A stretch of DNA of 64,000 nucleotides from Methylococcus capsulatus (GCF_036864975.1 NZ_CP104311.1:1342001-1406000); one strand, 5' to 3'. Numbered from the stretch's first letter, positions 1 through 8,056 are shown. Notes: generated by a model from the letters alone, not told the origin. Numbers and translations: made by a program.

Positions 1-117
1 ACCCGGTTCAATCTGTATCTACTCGATGCCGCCGATCATTGTGCCCACGTGACTGCCGACCTGAACCGTGCCACCGGCCTGATTCTGGCCGAGAAATCCA
101 AGGGAGCGGCGACATGA
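1..117 (+). CDS. C-terminal end of an unidentified protein (5' truncated by window)
   Basis: An open frame runs from base 1 to a TGA at 115-117 and encodes about 38 residues. The stop overlaps the ATG of the next gene (ATG at 114-116), as in a translationally coupled operon. The tail is too short for me to assign a family. Its position just ahead of a nif-linked gene group suggests it belongs to the same operon. Confidence 0.6.
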   Translation, partial: TRFNLYLLDAADHCAHVTADLNRATGLILAEKSKGAAT

Positions 118-1268
118 GCGTCCAGCCGAGCATCCTGTTTTCCGATCCGGACATGAGCCTCACCGAACTGGGGGCAGTCGAGGAAGTGTTGAAATCGCCT
201 GGCCTTTCGGGCGGGCCGGTGGTCGAGGATTTCGAAGCCGCTTTCGCGGACTATCTGGGGCGGCAATACGCCGTGGCGGTGAGCAGCGCCACGATGGGGC
301 TGCTGCTGGCGCTCAAGGCTTATGGAATCGGGCCGGGCGACGAAGTCATAGCTCCCCCTTTCGGCTTCCGCGAAACCGCTCACGCCATCGCGCTGGCCGG
401 TGCGAAGCCGGTGTTCGTGGACATTGACTACTGGACCTGCACCCTCGTGCCGGACAAGGCGGCCGCCGCCGTCACACCGCAGACCAAGGCCATCCTCGCC
501 AGCAACGTCAATGGCCACCCGGCACTGTGGGCGCAGCTCCGGGCGCTGGCCGACGAATGCGGCCTGATTCTGATCGAGGATTCCAGCGAGGCCATCGGCT
601 CGCGCTACCAGGGCAAGCTGGTCGGCAGTTTCGGTGACTGTTCGATCTTCGACTTCACCCAGCCCAGCGCACTGACCAGCGGTGAGGGCGGGATGGTGGT
701 GACCGACGACCGGAATCTGGCGCTCCGCTTGCGCGGCTACCGCAACCGCCGCCTGGACGAACGCAAGTCGGTGGTGTTGGGCGATTTGCCGCCATACCGG
801 GCGGAAATGAGTGACATCAATGCGGCCCTCGGACTGGCTCAACTGGAGCGGCTGGACAGGATACTCGAGCGGCGCAAGGACGTCGAAGCCTATTACGACG
901 CCTTCATGCAATCCTTCGAAGGCATCAAGCCGGCTTACCAGGCGCCGGAGGTCGATGAACTGCACTGGATGGTTTACCTGGTGCATCTGGGCACGCGCTT
1001 CACCCGCTCCAGCCGCGACGTGATCATCCAGGACCTGGCGACGGCGGAGGTGGAATCCGTGGCTTTCTGTTCGCCCCTGCATACCCAGCGCTATTACGTC
1101 GACCTGGGTTACCGCAAGGGCCAGTTCTTCGTGACGGAAAAGCTGGCGGACCGGGCCATCGCCCTGCCGTTCCATTGTCACCTCACCGAAGACCAGATCG
1201 GCTTCATCGTGCAGACCGCCAAGGATTCATCCATCAACGTGGGCGCCGGGGCCGCGATTTATCTGTGA
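114..1268 (+). CDS. DegT/DnrJ/EryC1/StrS-family aminotransferase homologue lacking the PLP lysine
   Basis: The 384-residue product has the fold-type-I layout of DegT/StrS sugar aminotransferases: a small N-terminal segment, the glycine-rich SSATMG stretch near residue 58, the Asp that pairs with the PLP pyridine nitrogen in LILIED (D156), and the SGEGGMVVTDD segment. In the family this last segment is preceded by the Schiff-base lysine (pattern F-x-x-x-K-N-L-T-S-G-E-G-G). Here the aligned residue is Ser185, in FTQPSALTSGEGG, so ordinary transamination looks impossible. I chose ATG at 114, with a GGGAG ribosome site about 10 bases upstream, because a longer in-frame extension to 39 lacks family similarity. 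It overlaps the preceding stop and is 10 bases from a ferredoxin gene, so it is probably in a nif-linked operon. The family call is firm; the function is unknown. Confidence 0.85.
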   Translation: MSVQPSILFSDPDMSLTELGAVEEVLKSPGLSGGPVVEDFEAAFADYLGRQYAVAVSSATMGLLLALKAYGIGPGDEVIAPPFGFRETAHAIALAGAKPVFVDIDYWTCTLVPDKAAAAVTPQTKAILASNVNGHPALWAQLRALADECGLILIEDSSEAIGSRYQGKLVGSFGDCSIFDFTQPSALTSGEGGMVVTDDRNLALRLRGYRNRRLDERKSVVLGDLPPYRAEMSDINAALGLAQLERLDRILERRKDVEAYYDAFMQSFEGIKPAYQAPEVDELHWMVYLVHLGTRFTRSSRDVIIQDLATAEVESVAFCSPLHTQRYYVDLGYRKGQFFVTEKLADRAIALPFHCHLTEDQIGFIVQTAKDSSINVGAGAAIYL

Positions 1269-1278
1269 GCGGAAAACG

Positions 1279-1620
1279 ATGTCCGGTTATTTGCGCACCG
1301 GAATCCGGCGAAACGGGAAGGCCTGCGTGACCGTCCTGCCCTCCGGCAAGACAGTGGAAATCAGCAGCGGCAGCCGTCTGCTGGACGCGGTGCTGCTGAC
1401 GGGCGATGCGATCGTCCCCCGCTGCGGTGGCCATGCCCGCTGCGGCGAATGTCACGTGCTGGTGCTAAACGGCGGGCGCAGCTTGTCCAAGATCCGCTCC
1501 GACGAGCGGGAAAAGCTCGAAAACATGCGAGGTACGGAAACCCTGTCCAGGCTGTCCTGCCAGGCGGTCCTGGGCTCCCGTGAGATCACCATCGAACTGA
1601 AACCTAAAAACAGAGGATAA
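1279..1620 (+). CDS. [2Fe-2S] plant-type ferredoxin, nif-linked
   Basis: A 113-residue soluble protein with the cluster ligands Cys49, Cys55 and Cys58 in the motif C-G-G-H-A-R-C-G-E-C, and a fourth Cys at 94 in LSCQA. This spacing (Cx5Cx2C...C) is that of [2Fe-2S] beta-grasp ferredoxins. It most likely carries single electrons at low potential. It lies between the DegT-like gene and a small conserved gene with spacings of 10 and 6 bases, so it is co-transcribed with them. Members of this type near nif genes are often called FdxD-like, but I cannot separate subfamilies by eye. Electron donation to nitrogenase or to cofactor assembly is inference from location. Confidence 0.85.
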   Translation: MSGYLRTGIRRNGKACVTVLPSGKTVEISSGSRLLDAVLLTGDAIVPRCGGHARCGECHVLVLNGGRSLSKIRSDEREKLENMRGTETLSRLSCQAVLGSREITIELKPKNRG

Positions 1621-1626
1621 CCACCC

Positions 1627-1857
1627 ATGACGACTACAGAAAAGATCGAGTCCTTGATCCATGTCCGCTTCGCACCCAATGGTACGGTAATGGAAATCGG
1701 CGAGCGCCCGCCGGGTGTCGAGGCACAGACCTGGTTCAACTTTCTGAGCCAGAACACTTCCAACTGTTACCAGGCCTTGGCGGGCGGGCGGGGCATGTTC
1801 CGCCTGCCGCGTCCGCAAGTCGATGCGCTCAAGGCCGCCCTTTCATCAGCGGGGTAA
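1627..1857 (+). CDS. small conserved protein of the nif-linked operon
   Basis: A 76-residue protein with no cysteines beyond one and no membrane segment. It starts at an ATG six bases after the ferredoxin stop and ends six bases before the SIR2-like gene. I do not recognise the family. The tight spacing on both sides and the codon use, which matches its neighbours, support a real gene. It may be a partner of the ferredoxin or of the SIR2-like protein, but nothing in the sequence proves this. Confidence 0.7.
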   Translation: MTTTEKIESLIHVRFAPNGTVMEIGERPPGVEAQTWFNFLSQNTSNCYQALAGGRGMFRLPRPQVDALKAALSSAG

Positions 1858-1862
1858 TTCTC

Positions 1863-2705
1863 ATGACGGCAACGATACCCACGGAGATTCAGGCTGGACT
1901 GGCCGGCGGCCAGGTCATTCCGTACTTAGGTCCCGGCGTGCTGGATCTGGACGGCGGCAGCGCCGTACCCAGTGCTCCGGAAACCCTGGTGGAGCTGATC
2001 ACCGCCAAGGTGACCGTGCCCCACAAGATCCGCAGGAATCTCACCGCGGCGGGTCAATACATAGAAAACTTCAAGCATCGCAAGACCCTGGTCGGCCTGC
2101 TCAAGGAGGCTTTTGCCGCGGCGCCGGCACCTACCGGTCTGCACCGGTATCTGGCGGGGCAGCCGTTGCCGTTGATCGTCGATGCCTGGTATGACGCCAG
2201 TATGGCAGCGGCACTGGCCGGGCGGTCCGATTTCGGACAGGTCCAGGGGGTGAGCCGCGCCGAGCATTTCGGCGAGTGGGTGCATTATTTCCACGCCGAT
2301 GGCAGTCCTGCCGCGGAGGCGGATGCTGCGAACTGGACGCTCCTGCTCTACAAGCCGCTGGGCAGCATTGCGCCGGCCGCCAACTTCATCCTGTCCGATT
2401 CGGATTATGTCGAAGTGTTGACGGAAATCGACATTCAGACGCCGATTCCGGAGCCCGTGAAACAGCTACGCAGCGGACGTCATTTTTTGTTCCTGGGTTG
2501 CCGCTTCCGCACTCAGCTGGAGCGGACCTACGCCCGGCAGGTCATGAAGCGCTCGTCGGACCTCCACTGGGCCGTGCTGCCGGATGACCTGACCCGCAAT
2601 GAAGCGCGTTTCCTGGAGGAGCAGAACATCCGGCGGATCGACCTGCCGCTTGAAGATTTCGTGCGACAGTTGCTGGGTGCCGAAGCCGCGCGACAGGCGG
2701 CTTGA
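1863..2705 (+). CDS. SIR2-like domain protein of the nif region
   Basis: The 280-residue product opens with a hydrophobic strand and glycine turn, VIPYLGPGV (residues about 18-26), which corresponds to the GAG nucleotide-binding turn of SIR2-like (SIR2_2) domains. It closes with a strand-turn FLFLGCRFRTQLE near residue 203 that resembles the FLGysf-D region of the same fold. Canonical sirtuin zinc cysteines and the GAGIS and HG motifs are not evident, so deacetylase activity is not implied. Relatives in other settings bind or hydrolyse NAD. It starts with ATG six bases after the preceding gene and is the last gene of this group. A role linked to NAD and nitrogenase is inference. Confidence 0.65.
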   Translation: MTATIPTEIQAGLAGGQVIPYLGPGVLDLDGGSAVPSAPETLVELITAKVTVPHKIRRNLTAAGQYIENFKHRKTLVGLLKEAFAAAPAPTGLHRYLAGQPLPLIVDAWYDASMAAALAGRSDFGQVQGVSRAEHFGEWVHYFHADGSPAAEADAANWTLLLYKPLGSIAPAANFILSDSDYVEVLTEIDIQTPIPEPVKQLRSGRHFLFLGCRFRTQLERTYARQVMKRSSDLHWAVLPDDLTRNEARFLEEQNIRRIDLPLEDFVRQLLGAEAARQAA

Positions 2706-2756
2706 GGCAGTGCATGACCGTGCCGGGCGAGCGGTCCGGGACCGGCAACGGTGTGT

Positions 2757-3548
2757 TCAACTCGCCTGGATCGCGTCATATATGCGAGCCATTTCGTCGA
2801 TGCCCACGTCGGTGATGGCCGCCGGCGCGAAAACATCTGCTCCGGATAGCCATTCGGCGTAGCAGTTCTCGTTTTGAATGGCGATGCACACGGCGTGATT
2901 GAGCTCATAGAGGCCGAACGCCAGTCCGGCGTCGCGCAGCGAGGACTGCATGGCGTTCTGGACCAGACCGCGCACCACCCTGTGGGGTCCCGAATAGGGG
3001 ATTTCGCCGGCGCGGCCGGCGGCGGCTTTGACGCAGGCGTGTACATCGTAGGAGGCGTGCCCGCGGCAGGCCAAGGGGCGGACCTGGTAGATCAGGCAGA
3101 TCCCGTTCTCGATGTAGGGACAGCGCAGCCGCAGCGCGACCCGCTGCGCCTCGTCCAGGCCGTGGGTCTTGGCATCGGCGTCGGCTATGCGGGCGGGGAG
3201 GTCGATGCCGATGGATTTGAATCTGCCGTCACTCCAGCGGACGTAGCGGCCGATCATCAGCACCTCGGGTGCCGTGGCGGTGACCCGCAACGTGCAGCAG
3301 GTGGCGCAACCCTTGTGGCAGGCCAGCGGAGGTTGCCCTTCTGCCTGGATGGCGATGTTGTGCTCGAAGCTGTCCCAGGCCTGGAGTAGCAGGCCGTCGA
3401 TGAGCCCGCCGGTGCCTTGCCGCGTTTTCAGCGTTTCGGCAAAGGCCCGGTGCTGCGCTTTGAAGAAGGACAAGGGTCCGGAACCGTTGCTGTCTTGGTC
3501 CGCCATTGACTTGGCCAGCTCCGCAAAAAGTTTTCGACGAATGCCCAT
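2757..3548 (-). CDS. YkgJ-family cysteine-cluster protein
   Basis: The 263-residue product contains a cysteine-rich core: the cluster CHKGCATCC near residue 78, followed by CPYIENGICLIY and RPLACRGH. This is the CxxxCxxCC pattern of the YkgJ / Fe-S or zinc-chelating family (UPF0153-like). The N-terminal 70 residues are helical and charged, and no signal peptide is visible. It is transcribed convergently to the SIR2-like gene and divergently from the small acidic protein at 3661. Family function is poorly defined; metal binding is expected from the cysteines. YkgJ proteins occur in some nif clusters, so a nitrogen-fixation link is plausible but unproven. Confidence 0.8.
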   Translation of the reverse strand: MGIRRKLFAELAKSMADQDSNGSGPLSFFKAQHRAFAETLKTRQGTGGLIDGLLLQAWDSFEHNIAIQAEGQPPLACHKGCATCCTLRVTATAPEVLMIGRYVRWSDGRFKSIGIDLPARIADADAKTHGLDEAQRVALRLRCPYIENGICLIYQVRPLACRGHASYDVHACVKAAAGRAGEIPYSGPHRVVRGLVQNAMQSSLRDAGLAFGLYELNHAVCIAIQNENCYAEWLSGADVFAPAAITDVGIDEMARIYDAIQAS

Positions 3549-3574
3549 GATAGCGGCGCCGCTGGCAAATAACC

Positions 3575-3590
3575 ATACTATTTATAGTAT
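3575..3590. promoter_or_regulatory. palindromic operator-like site between divergent genes
   Basis: ATACTAT-TT-ATAGTAT is a perfect 7-base inverted repeat with a 2-base centre. It lies in an AT-rich patch of an otherwise GC-rich region, 26 bases from the YkgJ start and 70 bases from the start at 3661. It also overlaps TATA-like promoter sequence (TATAGTAT). A dimeric regulator site is the simplest reading; the regulator is unknown. Confidence 0.45.
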
Positions 3591-3660
3591 AATTTTATCG
3601 AGGGCATTCGGTCCGGGTGTCCGGCGCAACTGGTATACGCTGAGGAGCGAGGAGAAAAAC

Positions 3661-3963
3661 ATGGTTGGGGAATTTGGGTATCGCGGGGAAAGATTCAGGG
3701 CCACGATTCATGGGCGTCCGGGGAAGGAAGAGTTGTTCCTGATCTACATGCTGGAAGATGACGAGGAGGGGCCGGAAATCTCTCTGGACCGCTTCGAGGA
3801 TCCAGACAACGATCCGAACCAGAGCCTGGAAGACTGCCTGGCAATGCTGGCAGACAGGCTGATGAAGGAACAGGCGATCTCGGCTACCAAGCCGGATGCG
3901 GAATTCGCCTGGGCACAGCCGAAGACCAGCGTCAACGTCCACAGCGGCGTTCAGGCCCATTGA
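3661..3963 (+). CDS. small acidic hypothetical protein
   Basis: A 100-residue protein beginning at ATG 3661 behind a good ribosome site (AGGAG seven bases upstream). A longer in-frame extension to 3274 runs antisense through the YkgJ gene and was discarded. The product is rich in Asp and Glu, with acidic runs such as EDDEEGPE, and has no cysteine clusters or membrane segments. I do not recognise the family. It is transcribed away from the YkgJ gene across an AT-rich palindrome and is followed by a terminator-like hairpin, so it is probably a single-gene transcript. Confidence 0.7.
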   Translation: MVGEFGYRGERFRATIHGRPGKEELFLIYMLEDDEEGPEISLDRFEDPDNDPNQSLEDCLAMLADRLMKEQAISATKPDAEFAWAQPKTSVNVHSGVQAH

Positions 3964-3971
3964 TGGCCAAT

Positions 3972-4003
3972 GCCCCGGGCGGACCGGTCTGTCCGGGGCT
4001 TTG
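3972..4003 (+). terminator. GC hairpin downstream of the small acidic gene
   Basis: GCCCCGG (3972-3978) pairs with CCGGGGC (3993-3999) across a 14-base loop and is followed by a short T-rich stretch (TTTG). It begins nine bases after the stop codon. The T run is weak, so termination efficiency is uncertain. Confidence 0.45.
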
Positions 4004-4106
4004 TGCCAGGCGGCAGTCCATCACTCAATCGTCATGGCAAGGTCATCGTTTTGACTCAATTTGGGTTTAGGTTCCCTTGCTTCGATCAACTGCAGTGAGG
4101 AGTCCC

Positions 4107-5726
4107 ATGAGCCCTGTCTCCGCGTTTCGCCCGCCCACCGCTGACAGCTTCGGGTACCGGAAAAATTCTATTCAAGCGATCGTTTCCTGCCTGGTTCTGG
4201 CCCTGGCCGCCTGTGCTTCCGTCAATGCCGAGAATTCGGTTCCGCAGATGGAACAGGGGATTCAGATCGGGGATCCTGCCCCCGGCAGGGCGGTGATCTG
4301 GAGCCGGGCGGACCGTCCCGCGCGCATGATGGTGGAATACGCTTTCAGCGCCGATTTCGCCGATTCGAAAACCGTTCGCGGTCCCTATGCCCTGGAAGGC
4401 TCCGACTATACCGCCCGCCAGGATCTGACCGGCTTGCCGGCGGGTCGGGACGTCTACGTGAAGGTCTGGTTCGAGGATTTGACCAATGCCCGCAGCCGGA
4501 GCGAGCCTGTGGCGGGGCATTTCCACACCATCGGCAGGCGTGACGACATCCGTTTCGTGTGGGGCGGCGACACCGCCGGTCAGGGCTGGGGCATCAACCC
4601 CGCTTTCGGCGGGATGAAGATCTACGAGACCATGCGCCAGGTGAAGCCGCAGTTCTTCATCCACAGCGGGGACACCGTCTATTCCGACGGCATCATCAAG
4701 CCTGAGGTCACGGCAGAAAACGGCCAGGTATGGACCAACATCGTCACGCCGGAAGTCGCGAAAGTCGCAGAGACGCTGGATGAATTCCGCGGCCGCTATA
4801 AATACAATCTGCTCGATGACAACCTCCGCCGGTTCAATGCCGAGGTTCCGCAGATCTGGCAATGGGACGACCATGAGGTCGTCAACAACTGGTCCGACGC
4901 CAAGGATCTGAGCGCCGATCCCCGCTATATGGTCAAAGACGTTCCGCTTCTGGTGGCACGGGCCTCGGAGGCGTTCCACGAGTATGCGCCGATGCGTCCG
5001 TATTCAGTGGAGGAGTCCGACCGGATTTATCGACAGCTCTCCTACGGTCCCCTGCTCGATGTCTTCGTCCTCGACATGCGCAATTACCGGGGGCCCAATA
5101 CCTATAACCTGCAGAACCAGGAAGGGCCCGAGACGGCATTCCTGGGAGATGCCCAGCTGCAATGGCTGGAGCAGGGGTTGAAGAATTCGAAGGCGACATG
5201 GAAAGTCATCGCGGCCGACATGCCGATCGGATTGAACATTGCAGACGGCACCGACGCCCAGGGCCGCGCCCGATGGGAGGCAATCGCCAACGGCAACGAC
5301 GGCCCCCCTGCCGGGCGTGAGTTGGAAATCGCACGTCTGCTCGGATTCATCAAAAAGCAGCGCATCAAGAACATCGTGTGGCTGACCGCCGACGTCCATT
5401 ACGCTGCGGCGCACTATTACGATCCGGCACATGCCGCCAGCAAGGATTTCGCCCCTTTCTGGGAATTCGTCGCCGGTCCGCTCAACGCCGGCACCTTCGG
5501 CCCCAACAGCACCGACGGCACTTTCGGTCCCCAAGTAGTGTTCTCCAAGGCTCCTCCGGCAGGGCAGGTCAACCTGTCTCCCTATGCCGGCCTGCAGTTC
5601 TTCGGCGAGGTCAACATCAACCGGGTGGATCAGAGCCTCACGGTGGATCTCAAGGACCTCGACGGTGTGTCGATCTTCAGCAAGACCCTGCGTCCGGAGC
5701 CGGTCTTCACTTTCGGCGGCAGGTAG
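4107..5726 (+). CDS. PhoD-like alkaline phosphatase/phosphodiesterase
   Basis: Exported metallophosphoesterase of 539 residues. The metal-binding blocks of the PhoD family appear in order: GGDTAGQ, HSGDTVYSDG, WDDHEVVNN and TADVHYA. The N-terminus has a basic, then hydrophobic segment (IVSCLVLALAAC) ending in a lipobox-like LAAC, so it is either a lipoprotein or a Tat/Sec-exported enzyme; a clear twin-arginine motif is absent. I chose ATG 4107 because GAGGAG lies seven bases upstream; a TTG at 4077 is in frame but has no ribosome site. The enzyme would release phosphate from phosphomonoesters or diesters in the periplasm. It stands alone between the nif groups. Confidence 0.85.
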   Translation: MSPVSAFRPPTADSFGYRKNSIQAIVSCLVLALAACASVNAENSVPQMEQGIQIGDPAPGRAVIWSRADRPARMMVEYAFSADFADSKTVRGPYALEGSDYTARQDLTGLPAGRDVYVKVWFEDLTNARSRSEPVAGHFHTIGRRDDIRFVWGGDTAGQGWGINPAFGGMKIYETMRQVKPQFFIHSGDTVYSDGIIKPEVTAENGQVWTNIVTPEVAKVAETLDEFRGRYKYNLLDDNLRRFNAEVPQIWQWDDHEVVNNWSDAKDLSADPRYMVKDVPLLVARASEAFHEYAPMRPYSVEESDRIYRQLSYGPLLDVFVLDMRNYRGPNTYNLQNQEGPETAFLGDAQLQWLEQGLKNSKATWKVIAADMPIGLNIADGTDAQGRARWEAIANGNDGPPAGRELEIARLLGFIKKQRIKNIVWLTADVHYAAAHYYDPAHAASKDFAPFWEFVAGPLNAGTFGPNSTDGTFGPQVVFSKAPPAGQVNLSPYAGLQFFGEVNINRVDQSLTVDLKDLDGVSIFSKTLRPEPVFTFGGR

Positions 5727-5773
5727 CGGTCCCTGTCACTTCGGACTGGGCGGTGGAACTCGCACCAGGGCGA

Positions 5774-7363
5774 TCAGGCCCGGTTTCGGGGGTAGGGTGC
5801 CTCGGTCGTGATCCGCGGGTCGTCCAGCGGTTGGCCCACGGTGAAGTGGTACAGCGACTGGAACGCCTTCCCGGACAGCCCCAGCAGTTCGTGGAAGGCG
5901 TCGTCGAAGTAGCAGCCGATGCCGGTACCACGCAGACGCCGGGCTTCGGCTTCCAGATAGAGTACTTGGCCCAGGAGTCCCGCTTGCCAGTGAAGCTGGC
6001 GATAACGCCAAGGAGCGATGCTCAGGATGTCTTCGAATTCCGCCAGCATCCCCAGCGCGAAAGCGCTGTCGGCGGCTATGGCCTGGTGGCAGGCAATGGT
6101 GCGCGCCAGCGGGACGCAGCTGCCTTCAGCCAACAGGAACAGCGGCAGGTGTGGCGGACAGTCAGAGGGTTTGGTCCAGGCGAAATCCGGCCGCAAAACA
6201 GCGCGTAGCTTGGTTTCGGCATCCCGGCTGCGCGGAAGGGCATATAGCCCCGGCGCCAGCCCCGTGACCCGATGGACGAACAGGACCGGATGCAGCGCCG
6301 GTGGATGGTTCCAGACGTCCCAGGGAACGCCGGGCCGGACCAGCAGCGCGTCCAGCAGGGCATAGAAATCCGTCCTAGCCAGTTCGAAGCGGCGGTCGAA
6401 GCGCTGGGCGCTGCGGCGCTGACGGATCACCGCAGCGGCGGCAACGGCCGGCAGATCAGCACGAGGCGGATAATCCGTTTCGGGCGGGGGCGGGGTTGTT
6501 TCAAGGGGGCCGCGACTGGCATCGGCGACTTCGTCGATCACGGGCCAGTGGTACATGGGATGCGGGTCGAGGACGTTCGCCTTGCCGGCCCAGTCCAGGT
6601 CGGCGAACACCGGCAGGGCCGGCGGTGCGGCCTGCCCGATGACCACTTCGAGCAGGAGCTCCGCTTCTTCCGCTTCCGCGCCCAAAAAATCGCCCGCGCG
6701 GTCGAGCCCCAGCAACCGGGCGATGGTGTCAGCGTCGGCCGTGTCCACCTGCCGCAAGCCCCACCCCAGGGCGGCAGCGGCATAGCGCAGGGCGCCGATG
6801 GCGTGGCCGGTGTCAAGCTGACAGTAACGGAAACCCCTTTCGCCGTATTTCCATGCCTCCCGCCAGTGGATGGAACTGAGGCCGAGCAGCAGCCTGGACG
6901 GACTGCCTGGGGGGGCGGCAGTAGCCCGTGCCCGGCGCTCGAGCGCATGGTCGCGGCTAAGGTAGTGGTAGATGCCGTCATCCAGTCCTTCGAGGTTCTG
7001 GCATACCACATACCCTTCGGTGGGATGGAGGTTGCCGCTGGATGGATTGCAGCGCAGCGACCAGCGGTCCGGCCCGTATTCCTTCCAGGCGGATAGAGCC
7101 AGGGACAGTTCGAGCAGCAGGCCGACTGAATCCAGCGTCAAGGCGCGAGGCGGGACGGCGTCCGGTCGGTGCAGATCCGGATACGACGTATCGAGACGAT
7201 CCGCCTGCAGGGGAAGCAGGATTCTGTCGGTGCCTTCGAAAGTCCGGAATGGATCGGGCTGGGCGCTCCAGTCCAGGGTCTCGGGTCCCGCCGCGTAGCG
7301 TTCCAGCCGGTGTTTGGTGCGTTCGTGGTAGGCCGGTATGCGCCCAGTATCGGTGTCTCTCAT
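5774..7363 (-). CDS. SagB-type oxidoreductase with two nitroreductase-like halves
   Basis: A 529-residue flavin-dependent dehydrogenase of the SagB/ThcOx (nitroreductase-like) superfamily. The first half shows the family segment NPSSGNLHPTEGYV and the second half has RQRRSAQRFD, the usual start of a nitroreductase domain. Two SagB-like domains are therefore joined in tandem. SagB enzymes oxidise azolines in peptide natural products, but many genomic copies stand apart from such clusters and their substrate is unknown. I chose ATG 7363, which overlaps the TGA of the ArsC-like gene in an ATGA arrangement; the longer frame to 7633 is a shadow. It is the last gene of the six-gene run that diverges from nifH. 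Confidence 0.8.
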   Translation of the reverse strand: MRDTDTGRIPAYHERTKHRLERYAAGPETLDWSAQPDPFRTFEGTDRILLPLQADRLDTSYPDLHRPDAVPPRALTLDSVGLLLELSLALSAWKEYGPDRWSLRCNPSSGNLHPTEGYVVCQNLEGLDDGIYHYLSRDHALERRARATAAPPGSPSRLLLGLSSIHWREAWKYGERGFRYCQLDTGHAIGALRYAAAALGWGLRQVDTADADTIARLLGLDRAGDFLGAEAEEAELLLEVVIGQAAPPALPVFADLDWAGKANVLDPHPMYHWPVIDEVADASRGPLETTPPPPETDYPPRADLPAVAAAAVIRQRRSAQRFDRRFELARTDFYALLDALLVRPGVPWDVWNHPPALHPVLFVHRVTGLAPGLYALPRSRDAETKLRAVLRPDFAWTKPSDCPPHLPLFLLAEGSCVPLARTIACHQAIAADSAFALGMLAEFEDILSIAPWRYRQLHWQAGLLGQVLYLEAEARRLRGTGIGCYFDDAFHELLGLSGKAFQSLYHFTVGQPLDDPRITTEAPYPRNRA

Positions 7364-7797
7364 TCGTCGGCGGAATCCTCGAGTGGAGGGCAGGGATGAG
7401 GCCGGCGGCAGCTTTCCGGATCGGCATCGGCCGTTTGCCGGTTGCTGCCGAGCCCGATCCAGACTCGGACCGATTCCGGATCGAAGCCGGCCTCCCGCCG
7501 CTCCCCGACCCGCATGAGCGGACGGCGGATCAGCAGAGGGTCTGACAGCATCAAGGCGATCGCCTCCTCCGCGTCCATGGATTCGGGGACGACTTCCCCC
7601 GATTTGATGCGAGGGGCTGCGCGGTTGAACCACTCGGCCACCGGGCGGTCGCCGAAAAACTGCCGCAATTCGCCGGCACGCCAGGGCGTCGCCAGGAGGT
7701 CGTGGACGATCAGCTCATGCCCGGCCTTCCGCAGCATCTGCTTCTGGCGTGCATTGTTGGCGCAGCCGGGTTTTTCGTAGAAGTGGACGAGAGCCAC
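7360..7797 (-). CDS. ArsC/Spx-like nitrogenase-associated protein
   Basis: A 145-residue thioredoxin-fold protein starting at GTG 7797. The N-terminal strand HFYEKPGCANN places a single Cys (Cys12) where ArsC and Spx carry theirs. It matches the nitrogenase-associated branch of the ArsC family, which sits in many nif clusters. The mid-region LIRRPLM resembles the ArsC signature LIxRPI. The last 20 residues (including RPHPCPPLED) are encoded by a copy of a dispersed CCTCAtCCC-type repeat, so the C-terminus was probably extended by repeat insertion. It overlaps the SagB-type gene by four bases and lies seven bases after the Cys-rich gene. Its role in nitrogen fixation is not defined. Confidence 0.8.
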   Translation of the reverse strand: MALVHFYEKPGCANNARQKQMLRKAGHELIVHDLLATPWRAGELRQFFGDRPVAEWFNRAAPRIKSGEVVPESMDAEEAIALMLSDPLLIRRPLMRVGERREAGFDPESVRVWIGLGSNRQTADADPESCRRPHPCPPLEDSADE

Positions 7798-7804
7798 TGT
7801 GGTG

Positions 7805-8056
7805 TCAGCTCGCCCAGACTTGGTACGGACGGTAATCGCCAGGGGAGACGGCCTCGGCCTGGCCGATCGCGCCGCATTTGAGGCAGTGTTCCAGCACGTT
7901 GAAAGCCTGGTCCGAACAGAGATCGTCACGCGACTGCTTGCAGCCGGTGGCGCCGCAGACCTTGCAGGTATACAGGGTACCGTTACAGGGTTCACCGCTG
8001 CTTTTGCGCGTGCCTTGACACAATTTAAGAGCCGATTTGATCACTTGGTAGGTCAT
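7805..8056 (-). CDS. small eight-cysteine protein, nif-linked
   Basis: An 83-residue protein with eight cysteines (13, 24, 31, 34, 39, 47, 58, 61), including two CxxC pairs (CKVC and CLKC). The pattern suggests two zinc or Fe-S sites. It starts with ATG behind GGGGGAA and is 7 bases ahead of the ArsC-like gene. I do not recognise a named family. Its place between a Rieske protein and a thioredoxin-fold protein suggests redox or metal handling for nitrogenase; that is inference. Confidence 0.75.
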   Translation of the reverse strand: MTYQVIKSALKLCQGTRKSSGEPCNGTLYTCKVCGATGCKQSRDDLCSDQAFNVLEHCLKCGAIGQAEAVSPGDYRPYQVWAS

